Shown here: positions 8,423 through 17,538 of the stretch, one piece after another
Numbering within the stretch: position 1 is the stretch's first letter
Layout: the number at the start of each line of letters is the position of its first letter
Notes under the pieces: model-generated
What the model saw: only the letters and a program-made list of their open reading frames with translations
Told to the model about the DNA's origin: nothing
Databases searched by the model: none
Translations under genes and position numbers: made by a program
NCBI RefSeq assembly: GCF_002081715.1
Contig: NZ_MUKP01000017.1
Coordinates: 1 to 64,000 of the forward strand
Length of the DNA stretch: 64,000 bases
DNA from: Nocardia donostiensis
GTDB taxonomy: Bacteria > Actinomycetota > Actinomycetes > Mycobacteriales > Mycobacteriaceae
Reading direction: 5' to 3'

Positions 8423-9301
8423 ATGTCTGTTTTTCCTGTGACCGGTGTTCGTGTGCCGGTCGGTGTGGACACCACCCGGGCGAGCATCGCCCGCGTGTAC
8501 GACGCCAGTCTCGGTGGCAAAGACAATTACGACGTCGACCGTGCAGCGCTCGGGCAGATCCTCGAAGTGGCTCCCCACCAGGGTGATGTGTCGCTGATGA
8601 ACCGACGCTGGCTGCACCGGGTGACCCGGTATCTGGCGGGCACTGTCGGCATCGATCAGTTCCTCGATATCGGTGCCGGCCTGCCCACGGTCGGCAACAC
8701 CCACGAGATCGCCCAGCAGCAGAACCCGGAAGCGGTTGTGGTGTATGTCGACAACGACCCGGTCTGCAACGCCCACGGTCGAGTCCTGCTCGAGCAGAAC
8801 GACTACACCCATTTCGTCCCGGCGGACCTGACCCAACCCGACACCCTGCTCACCAGCCCCGAGGTCGTCAAACACCTCGACATGAGCCGCCCGCTCGGGC
8901 TCATCCTGTGCGGCATCCTGCATCACGTCGACGACGATCTGGACCCGGCCGCCATCATGCGCCGCTACATCGACAAACTGCCCGGCGGCTCCTATGTCGC
9001 GATCACCCATTTCTGGGACCCCGACGACGGCTCGGAACTGCACGACCTGGCGTTCGAACTGCAACGCCGGTTCACCCAGATGGGGCTGGGCTCGGGCTGG
9101 TACCGCACCCGCGAACAGATCGCCGAATACTTCGGTGACCTGACGTTGATCGAGCCCGGACTGGTCGAACTCGAGGACTGGTGGCCGGCGGGCCCGCCGG
9201 TGCGTGAGAGGTGTCCCGAGGAGCGGTTGTTGCTCGGTGGTGTGGGGGTCAAGGCGTTGCCGGGGCTGGTGCCGGGGTGGTCTCGGTGGGGGCGTGGTTG
9301 A
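8423..9301 (+). CDS. DUF574 S-adenosylmethionine-dependent methyltransferase
   Basis: A 292-residue member of the actinobacterial S-adenosyl methyltransferase family DUF574 (PF04672). It shows the family opening TRASIARVYDASLGGKDNY, the SAM-binding glycine motif FLDIGAGLPT, then VVYVDNDPVCNAHGR, an acidic 'LILCGILHHVDD' segment, and a C-terminal ELEDWWP. Members are abundant in Streptomyces and Nocardia, often in metabolite loci; most substrates are unknown. The ATG at 8423 is chosen, with AAGGA just upstream; an in-frame TTG precedes it. It starts a rightward series with two P450 genes, the first of which begins 31 bases after its stop. Confidence 0.8.
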   Translation: MSVFPVTGVRVPVGVDTTRASIARVYDASLGGKDNYDVDRAALGQILEVAPHQGDVSLMNRRWLHRVTRYLAGTVGIDQFLDIGAGLPTVGNTHEIAQQQNPEAVVVYVDNDPVCNAHGRVLLEQNDYTHFVPADLTQPDTLLTSPEVVKHLDMSRPLGLILCGILHHVDDDLDPAAIMRRYIDKLPGGSYVAITHFWDPDDGSELHDLAFELQRRFTQMGLGSGWYRTREQIAEYFGDLTLIEPGLVELEDWWPAGPPVRERCPEERLLLGGVGVKALPGLVPGWSRWGRG

Positions 9302-9332
9302 GTCGTCGGCTTACTGGTTGCGGGGTTTGATC

Positions 9333-10579
9333 GTGTTTACTGCACAATCCTTGGGGTGTCCGGTGGGGCACGGGGCACCGGTCGATAGCGGCGTCGAGCG
9401 TGGAATTCCTCTCTACACCGAGTGTTTCGCGGCTGACCCGCATCGGGCCTACCGTGAGATGCGTGACCGGTATGGGGCGTTGGTACCGGTGGAGCTCTCT
9501 CCTGGGGTCCCGGCGACGTTGGTGATCGGGTATCGGGAGGCGTTGCGGATCCTGCACGACCCGGAGCATTTCCCGGCCGACCCGCGGGTCTGGGAACGTG
9601 GTGTTCCTGCCGGGTGTCCGGTGTTGCCGATGATGCAGTGGCGTCCGAACGCGCTCCGCACCGCAGGCGTCCAGCACGCGCGGTATCGGGAAGCCAACGT
9701 GGATGCGTTGGGTCGGGTGGATCTGCATCGCACCCATGCGGTGGTCGAGCAGATCGCGCTCACGCACATCAACCGCCTCTGCGAGGTCGGTGAGGCCGAC
9801 CTGGTCGGCGAGTTCGCTTTTCCGGTGGTGTTCGACACCATCTGCGCCCTGATGGGGTGTGAGGCCGATGTCAGTGTCCAGGCCGTGGAGGGGATGGCCA
9901 TGATGTTCGACACGGTCAACGCAGCCCGGGGCAACGAGCTACTGCTGGCGGCCCTGGCCGAACTCGTACACCGCAAACGCGCCTGCCCTGGGGAGGACAT
10001 CACCTCCTGGCTGATCAGCCATCACACCGGCCTGGACGACGAAGAACTCGTTCAGCAGCTGGTGACGATCTTCGGTGCCACCAGCGAACCGCAGACGAAC
10101 CTGATCATCAACACCCTGCTGGTGATGATGACCGGCGACCGGTTCGGCGGCAGCGTCACCGGCGGATCCCTGTCGACTCGGGATGCGCTGGATGAGGTGC
10201 TGTTCACCGACCCGCCGATGGCCAACTTCGCCATCACCTACCCACGGCAGCCGATCCTCATCGGCACGGTCTGGTTGCCGCCCATCAACCGGTGGTGATC
10301 AGCTTCGCCGCCTGCAACACCGACCCCGCCATCGCCGCCGGCGACCGCACCGGCAACCGATCCCACCTGGCGTTCAGCGCCGGCCCCCACACCTGCCCTG
10401 CCCCACGCCTGGCCTACCAGATCGCCCAAGACACCATCGACCAATTCCTCGACGCCCTGCCCGACGTGCGCTTGGCGATCCCGTACGAGCAGCTGCAGTG
10501 GCGGCCCGGCCCCTTCCACCGCGCCTTGGCAGCCCTGCCCGTCGTCTTCGACCCCGTCCCACCACTGACCGGAATGTGA
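9333..10579 (+). pseudogene. frameshifted CYP157-like cytochrome P450
   Basis: A P450 read in two frames. The first frame (start GTG 9333, chosen because the paralogous sequence begins shortly after it) runs to WLPPINRW and a stop at about 10298. The next frame resumes as [12 protein letters not shown], includes the haem motif FSAGPHTCP and ends at 10579. The intact paralogue at 33084-34328 reads [11 protein letters not shown] at the same place, so one G is missing near 10281 and the whole gene is one base short. The K-helix reads DEVLFTDPP, where P450s normally have E-x-x-R, so the arginine is Phe. The I-helix acid/Thr pair is also altered (SEPQ). Missing ExxR plus a GPHxCP haem loop is typical of CYP157. 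Confidence 0.75.
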
Positions 10580-10587
10580 GAACAGCG

Positions 10588-11901
10588 ATGACCGACCTGC
10601 ACACCGACACCGGCACCGGTGCCCCGATCATCCTCGATGCCACCGGCGCCGACATCCCCGCCGAAGCCACCCGCCTCCGTGAGCGCGGGCCACTGGTCCT
10701 GGTAGAGCTGCCCCACGGTGTCCGCGCCTGGGCCGTCACCGAGTTCGACCTGCTGATCCAGCTGTTCCGCGACCCACGCGTATCCAAGGACGCCCGCAAG
10801 CACTGGCCGAAATTCAGCAACGGGGAGGTGGGCGAGGATTGGCCGCTGTATCCGTGGGTGGCGGTGGAGAACATGTTCACCGCCTATGGCGCCGACCACC
10901 GGCGGTTGCGGCGCTTGATCGGGCCCGCGTTCACCCCACGGCGCACCGAGGCACTGCGGCCACGTATCCAGCAGATCACCTCTGAGCTGCTCGACACCCT
11001 CGCCAGCCGCCAGGCCGGGACGGTAGTGGACCTGCGGGAGGAATTCGCCGCCCAAGTGCCGCTGCGGGTGATCAGCGAACTCATGGGCCTGCCCACAGAT
11101 CTGCAATCCGGGCTGCGGAAATGTGTGGATCGGATCTTCGCCACCGGCACCAGCCACGACGCGAAACAGAACTTCGCCGACATGGCCGCTCTCCTGGCCG
11201 AACTCGTCGCCCGCCGCCGCACCGATCCCGGCGACGACATGGCCAGCCTGCTCATCACCGAACGAGACGAGCACGGGGACCGACTGACCGAACAGGAACT
11301 CATCCACACACTGCTGCTGATGGTGTCCGCGGGATACGAAACCACCGTCAACCTCCTCGACCACGCCACCTACCTGCTGCTGACCGAACCGGACCTGCTT
11401 GCGCAGTTACGCGCCGGACACTTCACCTGGCCGGACCTGATCGAGGAAACCCTGCGGTACGCGCCGCCGGTCGCGCATCTACCGCTGCGCTACGCAGTGG
11501 ACGACATCGACATCGCAGGACACCGGATCGGCAAAGGCGAAGCCATCCTGGCCTCCTTCATCACCGCCAACCGGGACCCACACCGGCACGGAGCTACCGC
11601 CGAGATATTCGACCCCACCCGACGAGCGAAGGAACACCTGTCCTTCGGATACGGCGTCCACCACTGCCTCGGCGCACCCCTAGCACGCCTGGAAGCAACC
11701 ATCGCCCTGCCCGCCCTATTCGACCGATTCCCCAACATACAGCTGGCCCCCCGAACACGCGACGACCAGAACAAACCAGAAAACAGCCCACCCACCCCGC
11801 ACAAAACAGCCCCACTCGAGACACTGGACAGCTTCATCTCCCACGGCCACAAAACACTGCCCGTGCACCTGAACCACGGCCACGCATCGAGGCAGCCATG
11901 A
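10588..11901 (+). CDS. cytochrome P450 (CYP154-like)
   Basis: An intact 437-residue P450. Motifs are in order: the '[17 protein letters not shown]' C-helix segment, the I-helix SAGYETT (acid-alcohol pair present), the K-helix EETLR (canonical ExxR) and the haem loop [10 protein letters not shown] with the axial Cys. The N-terminal [13 protein letters not shown] and '[19 protein letters not shown]' segments resemble Streptomyces CYP154 enzymes. It begins nine bases after the CYP157-like gene, reproducing the CYP157-CYP154 pair known from Streptomyces conservons, although no cvn genes are seen here. An ATG overlaps its stop (11898) and opens a 64-codon frame of doubtful reality. The substrate is unknown. 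Confidence 0.85.
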   Translation: MTDLHTDTGTGAPIILDATGADIPAEATRLRERGPLVLVELPHGVRAWAVTEFDLLIQLFRDPRVSKDARKHWPKFSNGEVGEDWPLYPWVAVENMFTAYGADHRRLRRLIGPAFTPRRTEALRPRIQQITSELLDTLASRQAGTVVDLREEFAAQVPLRVISELMGLPTDLQSGLRKCVDRIFATGTSHDAKQNFADMAALLAELVARRRTDPGDDMASLLITERDEHGDRLTEQELIHTLLLMVSAGYETTVNLLDHATYLLLTEPDLLAQLRAGHFTWPDLIEETLRYAPPVAHLPLRYAVDDIDIAGHRIGKGEAILASFITANRDPHRHGATAEIFDPTRRAKEHLSFGYGVHHCLGAPLARLEATIALPALFDRFPNIQLAPRTRDDQNKPENSPPTPHKTAPLETLDSFISHGHKTLPVHLNHGHASRQP

Positions 11902-12269
11902 GCACATGGTTCGTAGACCAGTGCCGACAGCGGGAAGAAGCAAAGCCGACACCCCGGCCAGGCCCGGCACACCGTTACCCGACACGCGGACGCTGCTGGC
12001 GGTATCCACCTCTGACGATGTATCTGGGCATCCTGCTCTCCTGCGTTGCGTTTGTGAATTCATCGGCATCCAGAAGGCGCTCTGCGAGCTAGGACGCGAC
12101 GTGCCCGAGACCGTGCACGAGCAAACAGCGCGGTGGCAGGGTCGCCGACGCTGGACAGACACAACCCCTGGTGGTGGACGGACACCATTGGGTAAGCGCC
12201 TACTCCAGGCGTTTTCGAATCGGAATGTGCCGCAGTCCCTTCTGGTCTGCGGCGGAAGGGAGCTGCGTT
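11902..12269. other. intergenic stretch between P450 and decarboxylase
   Basis: A 368-base gap. An ATG at 11898, overlapping the P450 stop (ATGA), opens a 64-residue frame to 12092 with a mildly hydrophobic MYLGILLSCVAF segment. Its codon choice is not strongly actinobacterial, so I do not call it. A second frame through 12030-12180 (ELGRDVPETVHEQTARW) also looks faintly protein-like but has no start. A promoter for the decarboxylase is expected here; I cannot place it. Confidence 0.3.
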
Positions 12270-13814
12270 ATGACCGAAACTATCGCCGCGACGGAGTTCG
12301 CTGGGTTTCTAGGCCCTGGTGGTCTCGAACGAGACAGTGCCCGTCGGCTGTTGGGGCAGGTGCTCGATATCGGGCTGGCTTTCAAGTACCGGCAGCGGTT
12401 CATGGCTCCTCGTGACAGCGCTGCACTCGATGTCATCGCCACCGAATCATTGCCGCGGATCGGGTGCGATCTGGGTGAGCTGTTGTCGGAGCTGGAATCC
12501 CGGTATCTGCCGACCATGCCGAATTTCGCGTCACCGATGTTCGCCGGGTTCCCTGACGCCGGGAACAATCTCGCCGCGGTGGCCGGGGCATTACTTGGTG
12601 AGTTGGTCGATGTGAACCTGATCAACGCCGACTTCTGTTCGCGTGGAGCCACCGAAATGGAGGTCGCGCTCATCCGCTGGCTACGCGAACTGGTGGGGTT
12701 CGAGGTGTCCGCGACGCCGCCGGCGACGGCGTTGGAGGTTGGCGGCATTCCGACCACCGGCGGTACCGGCGCGAACTTCGCCGCCGTGCTCCTGGCTCGT
12801 GAGCGCGCGTTCCCCGGCAGCCGGGCCGATGGTCTGCCTTCGGGGGCGCGGCCGGTGATCGTGCTTCCCGACGGCATCGGTCACTACACCATCGCGGCAT
12901 CGGCAGCGTGGGCCGGGCTGGGCAATGCTGCTGCTGCATATCACCCGGTGCGGGACTTCCGTTACGACCTCACCGAATTGGACCGACGCCTTCGCGCGGC
13001 ACGCACGGGCGGCGAGCAGGTGATCATGGCGGTTTGTTACGCCGGGGACAGCCGGACGATGACCATCGAGCGCCTTGCGGAGTTCGCTGAGGTGGTGCGA
13101 CGCCATTACCCGGACGCCTGGTTACACTGCGACGGGTGTCACGGCACGAGCCTGTTGTTCTCCGACCAGTACCGGCACCGCCTCGATGGGCTCGCAGTCT
13201 ACGACTCGGTGATGCTCGACCCGCACAAGGTGTTGAGCGTGCCTTATACCAACTCGTTCCTGCTGTTGCGTTCGCCTGCCGACGCGGCGCTGATCGCTAC
13301 AGAGTCCGAGCTGATCCTGCGGCACGCGAGGTCTCTCGGTCAGATCACCCCTGCGACCGGCAGCCGCTCGTTTCAGAGCCTGCGTACCTGGATGCTGATC
13401 AAAGCACTCGGTGTTGCCGGGGTCGGGCGCATGGTCGAATCCCGTATCGACATCGCGAATCGGTTCGCCGCCCTGGTCGATGCGCACCCTAGCTTCGTCC
13501 GGCTCAACGAGGTCAGTATCAATTCGGTGGCCTTCACAGTGGTTCCGCCGGGAGCACACGTGCCTTTCGATTCAGAGACCGGGCAGCGCTCGGCCGCTCT
13601 GACGGTACGCGCCTATGAACGGATGCTCGCCGATGGCGCGATCTACCTCCATAGTTTCGTGCTGCCCGATTCAGAGGACAGGCTCGGCCTGGGCCGCGCG
13701 CACTCGCACCCCGTCTTGCGGTTCATGTCCGGTAACGGCCTGATCGGCGAAGACGACCTTGTGAACCTGCTCGACACTGCGGCCGGCTATGTCACTGACG
13801 GGGGCCTCGTGTGA
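12270..13814 (+). CDS. PLP-dependent group II amino-acid decarboxylase
   Basis: A 514-residue pyridoxal-phosphate enzyme of the aromatic/diaminobutyrate decarboxylase (group II) fold. GGIPTTGGTGANF is the cofactor phosphate loop. DAWLHCDGCHG carries the Asp that pairs with the PLP nitrogen, and DPHKVLSVPY holds the Schiff-base lysine. The ATG at 12270 is preceded by GGAAGGGAG. The stop overlaps the GTG start of the nucleotidyltransferase, and MetRS follows, so the three form one transcription unit. The substrate cannot be read from the sequence; methionine, valine, tyrosine and diaminobutyrate decarboxylases all share this fold. Next to a methionyl-tRNA synthetase, an amine derived from methionine is one speculative option. 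Confidence 0.85.
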   Translation: MTETIAATEFAGFLGPGGLERDSARRLLGQVLDIGLAFKYRQRFMAPRDSAALDVIATESLPRIGCDLGELLSELESRYLPTMPNFASPMFAGFPDAGNNLAAVAGALLGELVDVNLINADFCSRGATEMEVALIRWLRELVGFEVSATPPATALEVGGIPTTGGTGANFAAVLLARERAFPGSRADGLPSGARPVIVLPDGIGHYTIAASAAWAGLGNAAAAYHPVRDFRYDLTELDRRLRAARTGGEQVIMAVCYAGDSRTMTIERLAEFAEVVRRHYPDAWLHCDGCHGTSLLFSDQYRHRLDGLAVYDSVMLDPHKVLSVPYTNSFLLLRSPADAALIATESELILRHARSLGQITPATGSRSFQSLRTWMLIKALGVAGVGRMVESRIDIANRFAALVDAHPSFVRLNEVSINSVAFTVVPPGAHVPFDSETGQRSAALTVRAYERMLADGAIYLHSFVLPDSEDRLGLGRAHSHPVLRFMSGNGLIGEDDLVNLLDTAAGYVTDGGLV

Positions 13815-14509
13815 AGAACGACAACCACCGGGCCTCTACCGAGGCGCTGCACGCGATGCGCCGCGCCGCGTTGGAAGTGCTGCCGGCGCACAGTCCCCGC
13901 GCCGTGGTGATCTATGGCTCGTTCGGCCGGATACGGCAGAAAGCAGCATCCGACATGGATGTACTGTTCGTCGGCGAATACAGCACGACCGCAGTGCGGC
14001 GGTTGACCGATGTCATCATTGCCTACAGCCGTGACCAGGGCCTGACTCTCGATGAAGAAGTGCCGTACATGAACAAGGTTCTGGTCGATTGGGAGGAGTT
14101 GGAGCAGGCTAGTACCTGCGCCGTATTCTCCGGCAGCCCGCGCCTGATCCCGATACGCCGCCACCCCGATTTCCTGGCCTCGAAATACATGCGGACGCGG
14201 CTGTTCGTCACCGGCGTGCTCGCACAGCGGACGTTGACCTGGAGTGAGGACGCTGCGCGCCTGGAAGCCCTTCGCACCCGCGCCCGAACAGGCCTGGTTC
14301 TGGCCGCCGTGGACGATCTGCGAGCGCTCGAGGTCGAAGCCGACGAAGACGCCGTAGTCGAATACCTGATGGGGCAGGGGATTTCCAGCGACAATTGGCT
14401 CGGCTTCGAACCAGATCCGGCTACCCTCCGGCACGTGCAGGCTTTCGTGGAGCGCACCTTGCACGCGCACCTGTTGGCGTCTACGCCTGGGGTCGATGCC
14501 GATGAGTAG
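13811..14509 (+). CDS. minimal nucleotidyltransferase-fold protein
   Basis: A 232-residue protein with the nucleotidyltransferase signature YGSFGR ... SDMDVLFV, that is G-S-x-G-R followed by the paired metal-binding aspartates D-x-D, at about residues 35-55. The remaining C-terminal part is helical. Proteins of this kind transfer nucleoside monophosphates to antibiotics, proteins or small molecules, or act in toxin-antitoxin pairs. It starts with GTG overlapping the decarboxylase stop, which indicates translational coupling, and is followed by MetRS. Context therefore favours a role in the same pathway, for example adenylylation of an intermediate or of a tRNA or product. This last point is inference. 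Confidence 0.75.
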   Translation: MKNDNHRASTEALHAMRRAALEVLPAHSPRAVVIYGSFGRIRQKAASDMDVLFVGEYSTTAVRRLTDVIIAYSRDQGLTLDEEVPYMNKVLVDWEELEQASTCAVFSGSPRLIPIRRHPDFLASKYMRTRLFVTGVLAQRTLTWSEDAARLEALRTRARTGLVLAAVDDLRALEVEADEDAVVEYLMGQGISSDNWLGFEPDPATLRHVQAFVERTLHAHLLASTPGVDADE

Positions 14510-14576
14510 GATCAGCCCATCCGTCGGCGTGGACAGCGTGCCGGCACCGCACACCGAACCGAGAGGAAGCGCCGCG

Positions 14577-16295
14577 ATGCCGAGGCATCTCATCACCAGC
14601 GCCCTGCCCTACATCAACGGGATCAAACATCTGGGCAACCTGGTGGGCTCGATGCTGCCCGCTGACGTGTACGCACGCTACCTACGGGCGCGCGGTCATG
14701 AGGTGCTGTTCGTCTGCGCTACAGACGAACACGGCACGCCCGCCGAGTTGGCCGCCGCCGACGCAGGGATGACCGTCGCCGAGTTCTGCGCCCAAGCGCA
14801 CAACACCCAGAAGGCAATCTACGACGGATTCGGATTGTCGTTCGACGTCTTCGGCCGAACGTCCTCGCCGCAGAACATCGAGATCACCCAGCATTTCGCC
14901 CGCAAGCTGTTCGAGAACGGATTCATCGAACAGCGCCCGGTCACCCAGGTCTACTCCCCAGCTGACGGGCGGTTCCTGCCCGACCGGTACGTCACCGGCA
15001 CCTGCCCGCACTGCGGCTACGACCGCGCCCGCGGCGATCAATGCGAGAACTGCACGCGCCTGCTCGAGCCGACCGACCTGTTGAACCCTCGCTCAGCGAT
15101 CAGCGGCTCCTCCGACCTCGAAGTCCGCGAAACCAGCCACCTGTTCCTGCTGCAATCCAAGCTGCAACCCGAGGTAGAGGACTGGATCGACCGGGTAAGC
15201 GGCAGGTGGCCGCATCTGGCTACCTCGATCGCGCGCAAATGGCTCGCCGAGGGCCTGCGAGATCGCGCGATCACCCGCGATCTGGACTGGGGTGTGCCGG
15301 TTCCAGCCGATACCTGGCCGGATCTCGCGGCTGACGGGAAGGTCTTCTACGTCTGGTTCGATGCCCCGATCGGATACCTGGCCGCAACCAAGGAATGGTC
15401 CGATGCCGCCCCGGACCGTCCGGACTGGAAAAGCTGGTGGTACGACGCCGCCGACGTGCACTACACCGAGTTCATGGGCAAGGACAACGTCCCGTTCCAC
15501 ACGGTCATGTTCCCCGCCACCGAACTGGGCGTGCGGGAGCCATGGAAGATGGTCGACTACATCAAGTCGTTCAGCTGGCTCAACTACTACGGCGGCAAGT
15601 TCTCCACCTCCCAGCACCGCGGGATATTCACCGACGCCGCGCTGGAACTGTTGCCCGCCGACTACTGGCGCTACTTCATGATCAGCAACGCCCCCGAATC
15701 CGATGACGTCAGCTTCACATGGGAACTGTTCGCCTCACAGACCAACAAGGATCTCGCCGACGTCCTGGGCAACTTCGTCAACCGCGTACTGGCCTTCTGC
15801 GCCAAGAGGTTCGGCGAACAGTTGCCCGCGGGCTCGTCTCCCAGCGACGCCGAACATGAACTCGGCCAGCGGCTCTCGCAGTTACTCGCCGACTATGAAC
15901 ATCACCTCGAGGAGATCGAACTCCGCAAGGCCACCACGACCTTGCGGGCGATGTGGAGCCTGGCCAACGAATACATCAACGACCGCGCGCCCTGGGCCCA
16001 GATCAAAACCGACCCCGACGCCGCCGCACTCACACTGCGCACCGCTGCCAACCTGATCTTCCTGTTCGGCATGATCTCCGCACCGATCATCCCGGCGACC
16101 GCCGAAAACCTTCGCGGCCTCTGGCAACAACCCGACCTTGCCGGCATCAGCTGGCCTGAACACGATGATGTCGAATCCCTGGCCTGGCTACGCCCGGGAA
16201 CCGAGTTCACCGTGCCGCCGGTCTTGTTCACGAAGATCACCGAAGACCAGGTGAGTTCTTGGCGCGAACAGTTCGGCTCCAACAACCAGCAGTAG
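14577..16295 (+). CDS. metG: methionyl-tRNA synthetase, stand-alone paralogue in a metabolic cluster
   Basis: A 572-residue class I synthetase. The adenylate motif is KHLGN (HIGH equivalent, residues about 17-21). The knuckle [17 protein letters not shown] at about 143-159 is a C-x2-C-x9-C-x2-C zinc site, and the second catalytic loop is [10 protein letters not shown] (KMSKS equivalent, about 341). The KFSTS form differs from the usual KMSKS/KFSKS in its fourth residue. An anticodon-binding helical domain follows; no C-terminal tRNA-binding extension is present. The ATG at 14577 has GAGAGGAAG upstream; ATGs at 14496 and 14502 would overlap the preceding gene. Its position after a decarboxylase and nucleotidyltransferase suggests self-resistance or supply of Met-tRNA to a pathway, not housekeeping. 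Confidence 0.9.
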   Translation: MPRHLITSALPYINGIKHLGNLVGSMLPADVYARYLRARGHEVLFVCATDEHGTPAELAAADAGMTVAEFCAQAHNTQKAIYDGFGLSFDVFGRTSSPQNIEITQHFARKLFENGFIEQRPVTQVYSPADGRFLPDRYVTGTCPHCGYDRARGDQCENCTRLLEPTDLLNPRSAISGSSDLEVRETSHLFLLQSKLQPEVEDWIDRVSGRWPHLATSIARKWLAEGLRDRAITRDLDWGVPVPADTWPDLAADGKVFYVWFDAPIGYLAATKEWSDAAPDRPDWKSWWYDAADVHYTEFMGKDNVPFHTVMFPATELGVREPWKMVDYIKSFSWLNYYGGKFSTSQHRGIFTDAALELLPADYWRYFMISNAPESDDVSFTWELFASQTNKDLADVLGNFVNRVLAFCAKRFGEQLPAGSSPSDAEHELGQRLSQLLADYEHHLEEIELRKATTTLRAMWSLANEYINDRAPWAQIKTDPDAAALTLRTAANLIFLFGMISAPIIPATAENLRGLWQQPDLAGISWPEHDDVESLAWLRPGTEFTVPPVLFTKITEDQVSSWREQFGSNNQQ

Positions 16296-16309
16296 ACGCC
16301 GCCCGGCGT
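16296..16309. terminator. weak hairpin after MetRS
   Basis: ACGCC-GCCC-GGCGT forms a five-base-pair stem immediately after the MetRS stop, followed by TTTA. It lies between convergent genes. The stem is short and the T-run minimal, so assignment as a terminator is tentative. Confidence 0.3.
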
Positions 16310-16446
16310 TTACGTCGGTGCCCGGATGGCACGATGTCGAATCGAGGCCGGTGTCAGCCCCTGATGCCCTGGGTGCAGGCGGCGAACCCCTGACGACACG
16401 GTCGTAGGGAAAGCCTCTCGCGGGCACTGAAGTTCGAGGAGAACGC

Positions 16447-17376
16447 CTATACACTGCGGATGGTGGACTGCGGTAGCAACCTGTCGAAGCGGAGTCGTTT
16501 CAGGCGGCTCAGTACGGGGGTGCGGGGACGGGGATCGATGTCGTGGAGTGCTTCGGTGAGCCGGCGCACGGGTTCGGTGCACGAGTCGTAGCGGTCTTCC
16601 GGCGCCTTGGCGAGCGACCGGTGCAGGATTTCGTCGACCTCGGGCGGGATCCAGTGCCTGCGCTCGGAAATCTTGGGGGGCGGGTCGTGCAGCTGGGCGC
16701 GGGCGGTGGCCATACGGTTCGGGCGCGGGAACGGAGGGCGGCCGGTGAGCAGTTCGACGGTCGAGCAAGCCAGCGCGTACTGGTCCGTTGCGGGGGACAC
16801 CGTGGCCGCTTGCAGTAGCTCCGGCGCGGCATACGGTACCGACACGACGACGAAACCATCGGTGGCCAAGGGAGGTTCGGGCCGGTGCAGCCAGCGCGCT
16901 TGATCGAAGTCCGAAATTTTCACTGCCGCAGGCTCACCCGCACCGACCAACACGTTCGCCGGTTTCACGTCGAGATGGATCACACCGTTGGTGTGCGCGA
17001 AATCCAACCCTGCCGCGATCTGGGTCAGCACGTGGAGCATGCGCTGTAGCTCCGAGTGCTGCTGCGGCACGCGCACCAACGACGCTCCCGTTGCGCCTGC
17101 GACGTATTCGCGTGCCGACCACAGTCTGTCGTCGGTTTCACCGTGCTGGTACATCCGCACGATATTGGGGTGCGACAGTGCGGACAGGATGTCGAACTCG
17201 TGCAGAAACCGTGCCCGCAACGCCGGTGACCGGCTGTCGCCGGGCCCCAGGATCTTCAGCGCCACCAGCTGTGGCCGTTGGGGATCCTCGGCCAGATACA
17301 CCTCACTGCTGCCGCCATGTCCTAATCGGGACCGCACAATGAATCCCGCGAACTGCTCACCTGGCTCAAGTGCCAC
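16447..17376 (-). CDS. cytosolic Ser/Thr protein kinase, non-RD with altered DFG
   Basis: A roughly 310-residue Hanks-type kinase domain with little else: no transmembrane segment, PASTA or other sensor domain. Motifs are the glycine loop GHGGSSEVYLAE, the lysine VALKIL, the catalytic loop HLDVKPANVL, KISDFDQARW at the DFG position, and YAAPELL (APE). The catalytic-loop Arg of HRD is Leu and DFG reads DFD, so it is a non-RD kinase with an altered metal loop. GTG codons at 17376 or 17379 are likely starts since the family opens with 'ALEPGEQFAGF'; a longer frame reaches 17514. It converges on MetRS and may regulate or belong to the neighbouring locus. Confidence 0.75.
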   Translation of the reverse strand: MALEPGEQFAGFIVRSRLGHGGSSEVYLAEDPQRPQLVALKILGPGDSRSPALRARFLHEFDILSALSHPNIVRMYQHGETDDRLWSAREYVAGATGASLVRVPQQHSELQRMLHVLTQIAAGLDFAHTNGVIHLDVKPANVLVGAGEPAAVKISDFDQARWLHRPEPPLATDGFVVVSVPYAAPELLQAATVSPATDQYALACSTVELLTGRPPFPRPNRMATARAQLHDPPPKISERRHWIPPEVDEILHRSLAKAPEDRYDSCTEPVRRLTEALHDIDPRPRTPVLSRLKRLRFDRLLPQSTIRSV

Positions 17377-17538
17377 CACCTCACCATAAACGCAGCGGCA
17401 CCTGCAAGACCAGATCGAACCGTCGGATCGCTGTTCGAAGACGAGCTCGATAGCGCTCGGCGAAAGAAACTTTCGGCCGTCGAGTTTCCCGCCGCAGGCG
17501 AGCAGCGATTGCACGCAAGCCGGGATGCGAACAGCAGG

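Noticed and set aside
11898..12092. 64-codon frame starting in the stop of the CYP154-like gene
   Set aside because: The ATGA overlap is attractive, but codon use is weak and no motif or separate ribosome binding site supports it.
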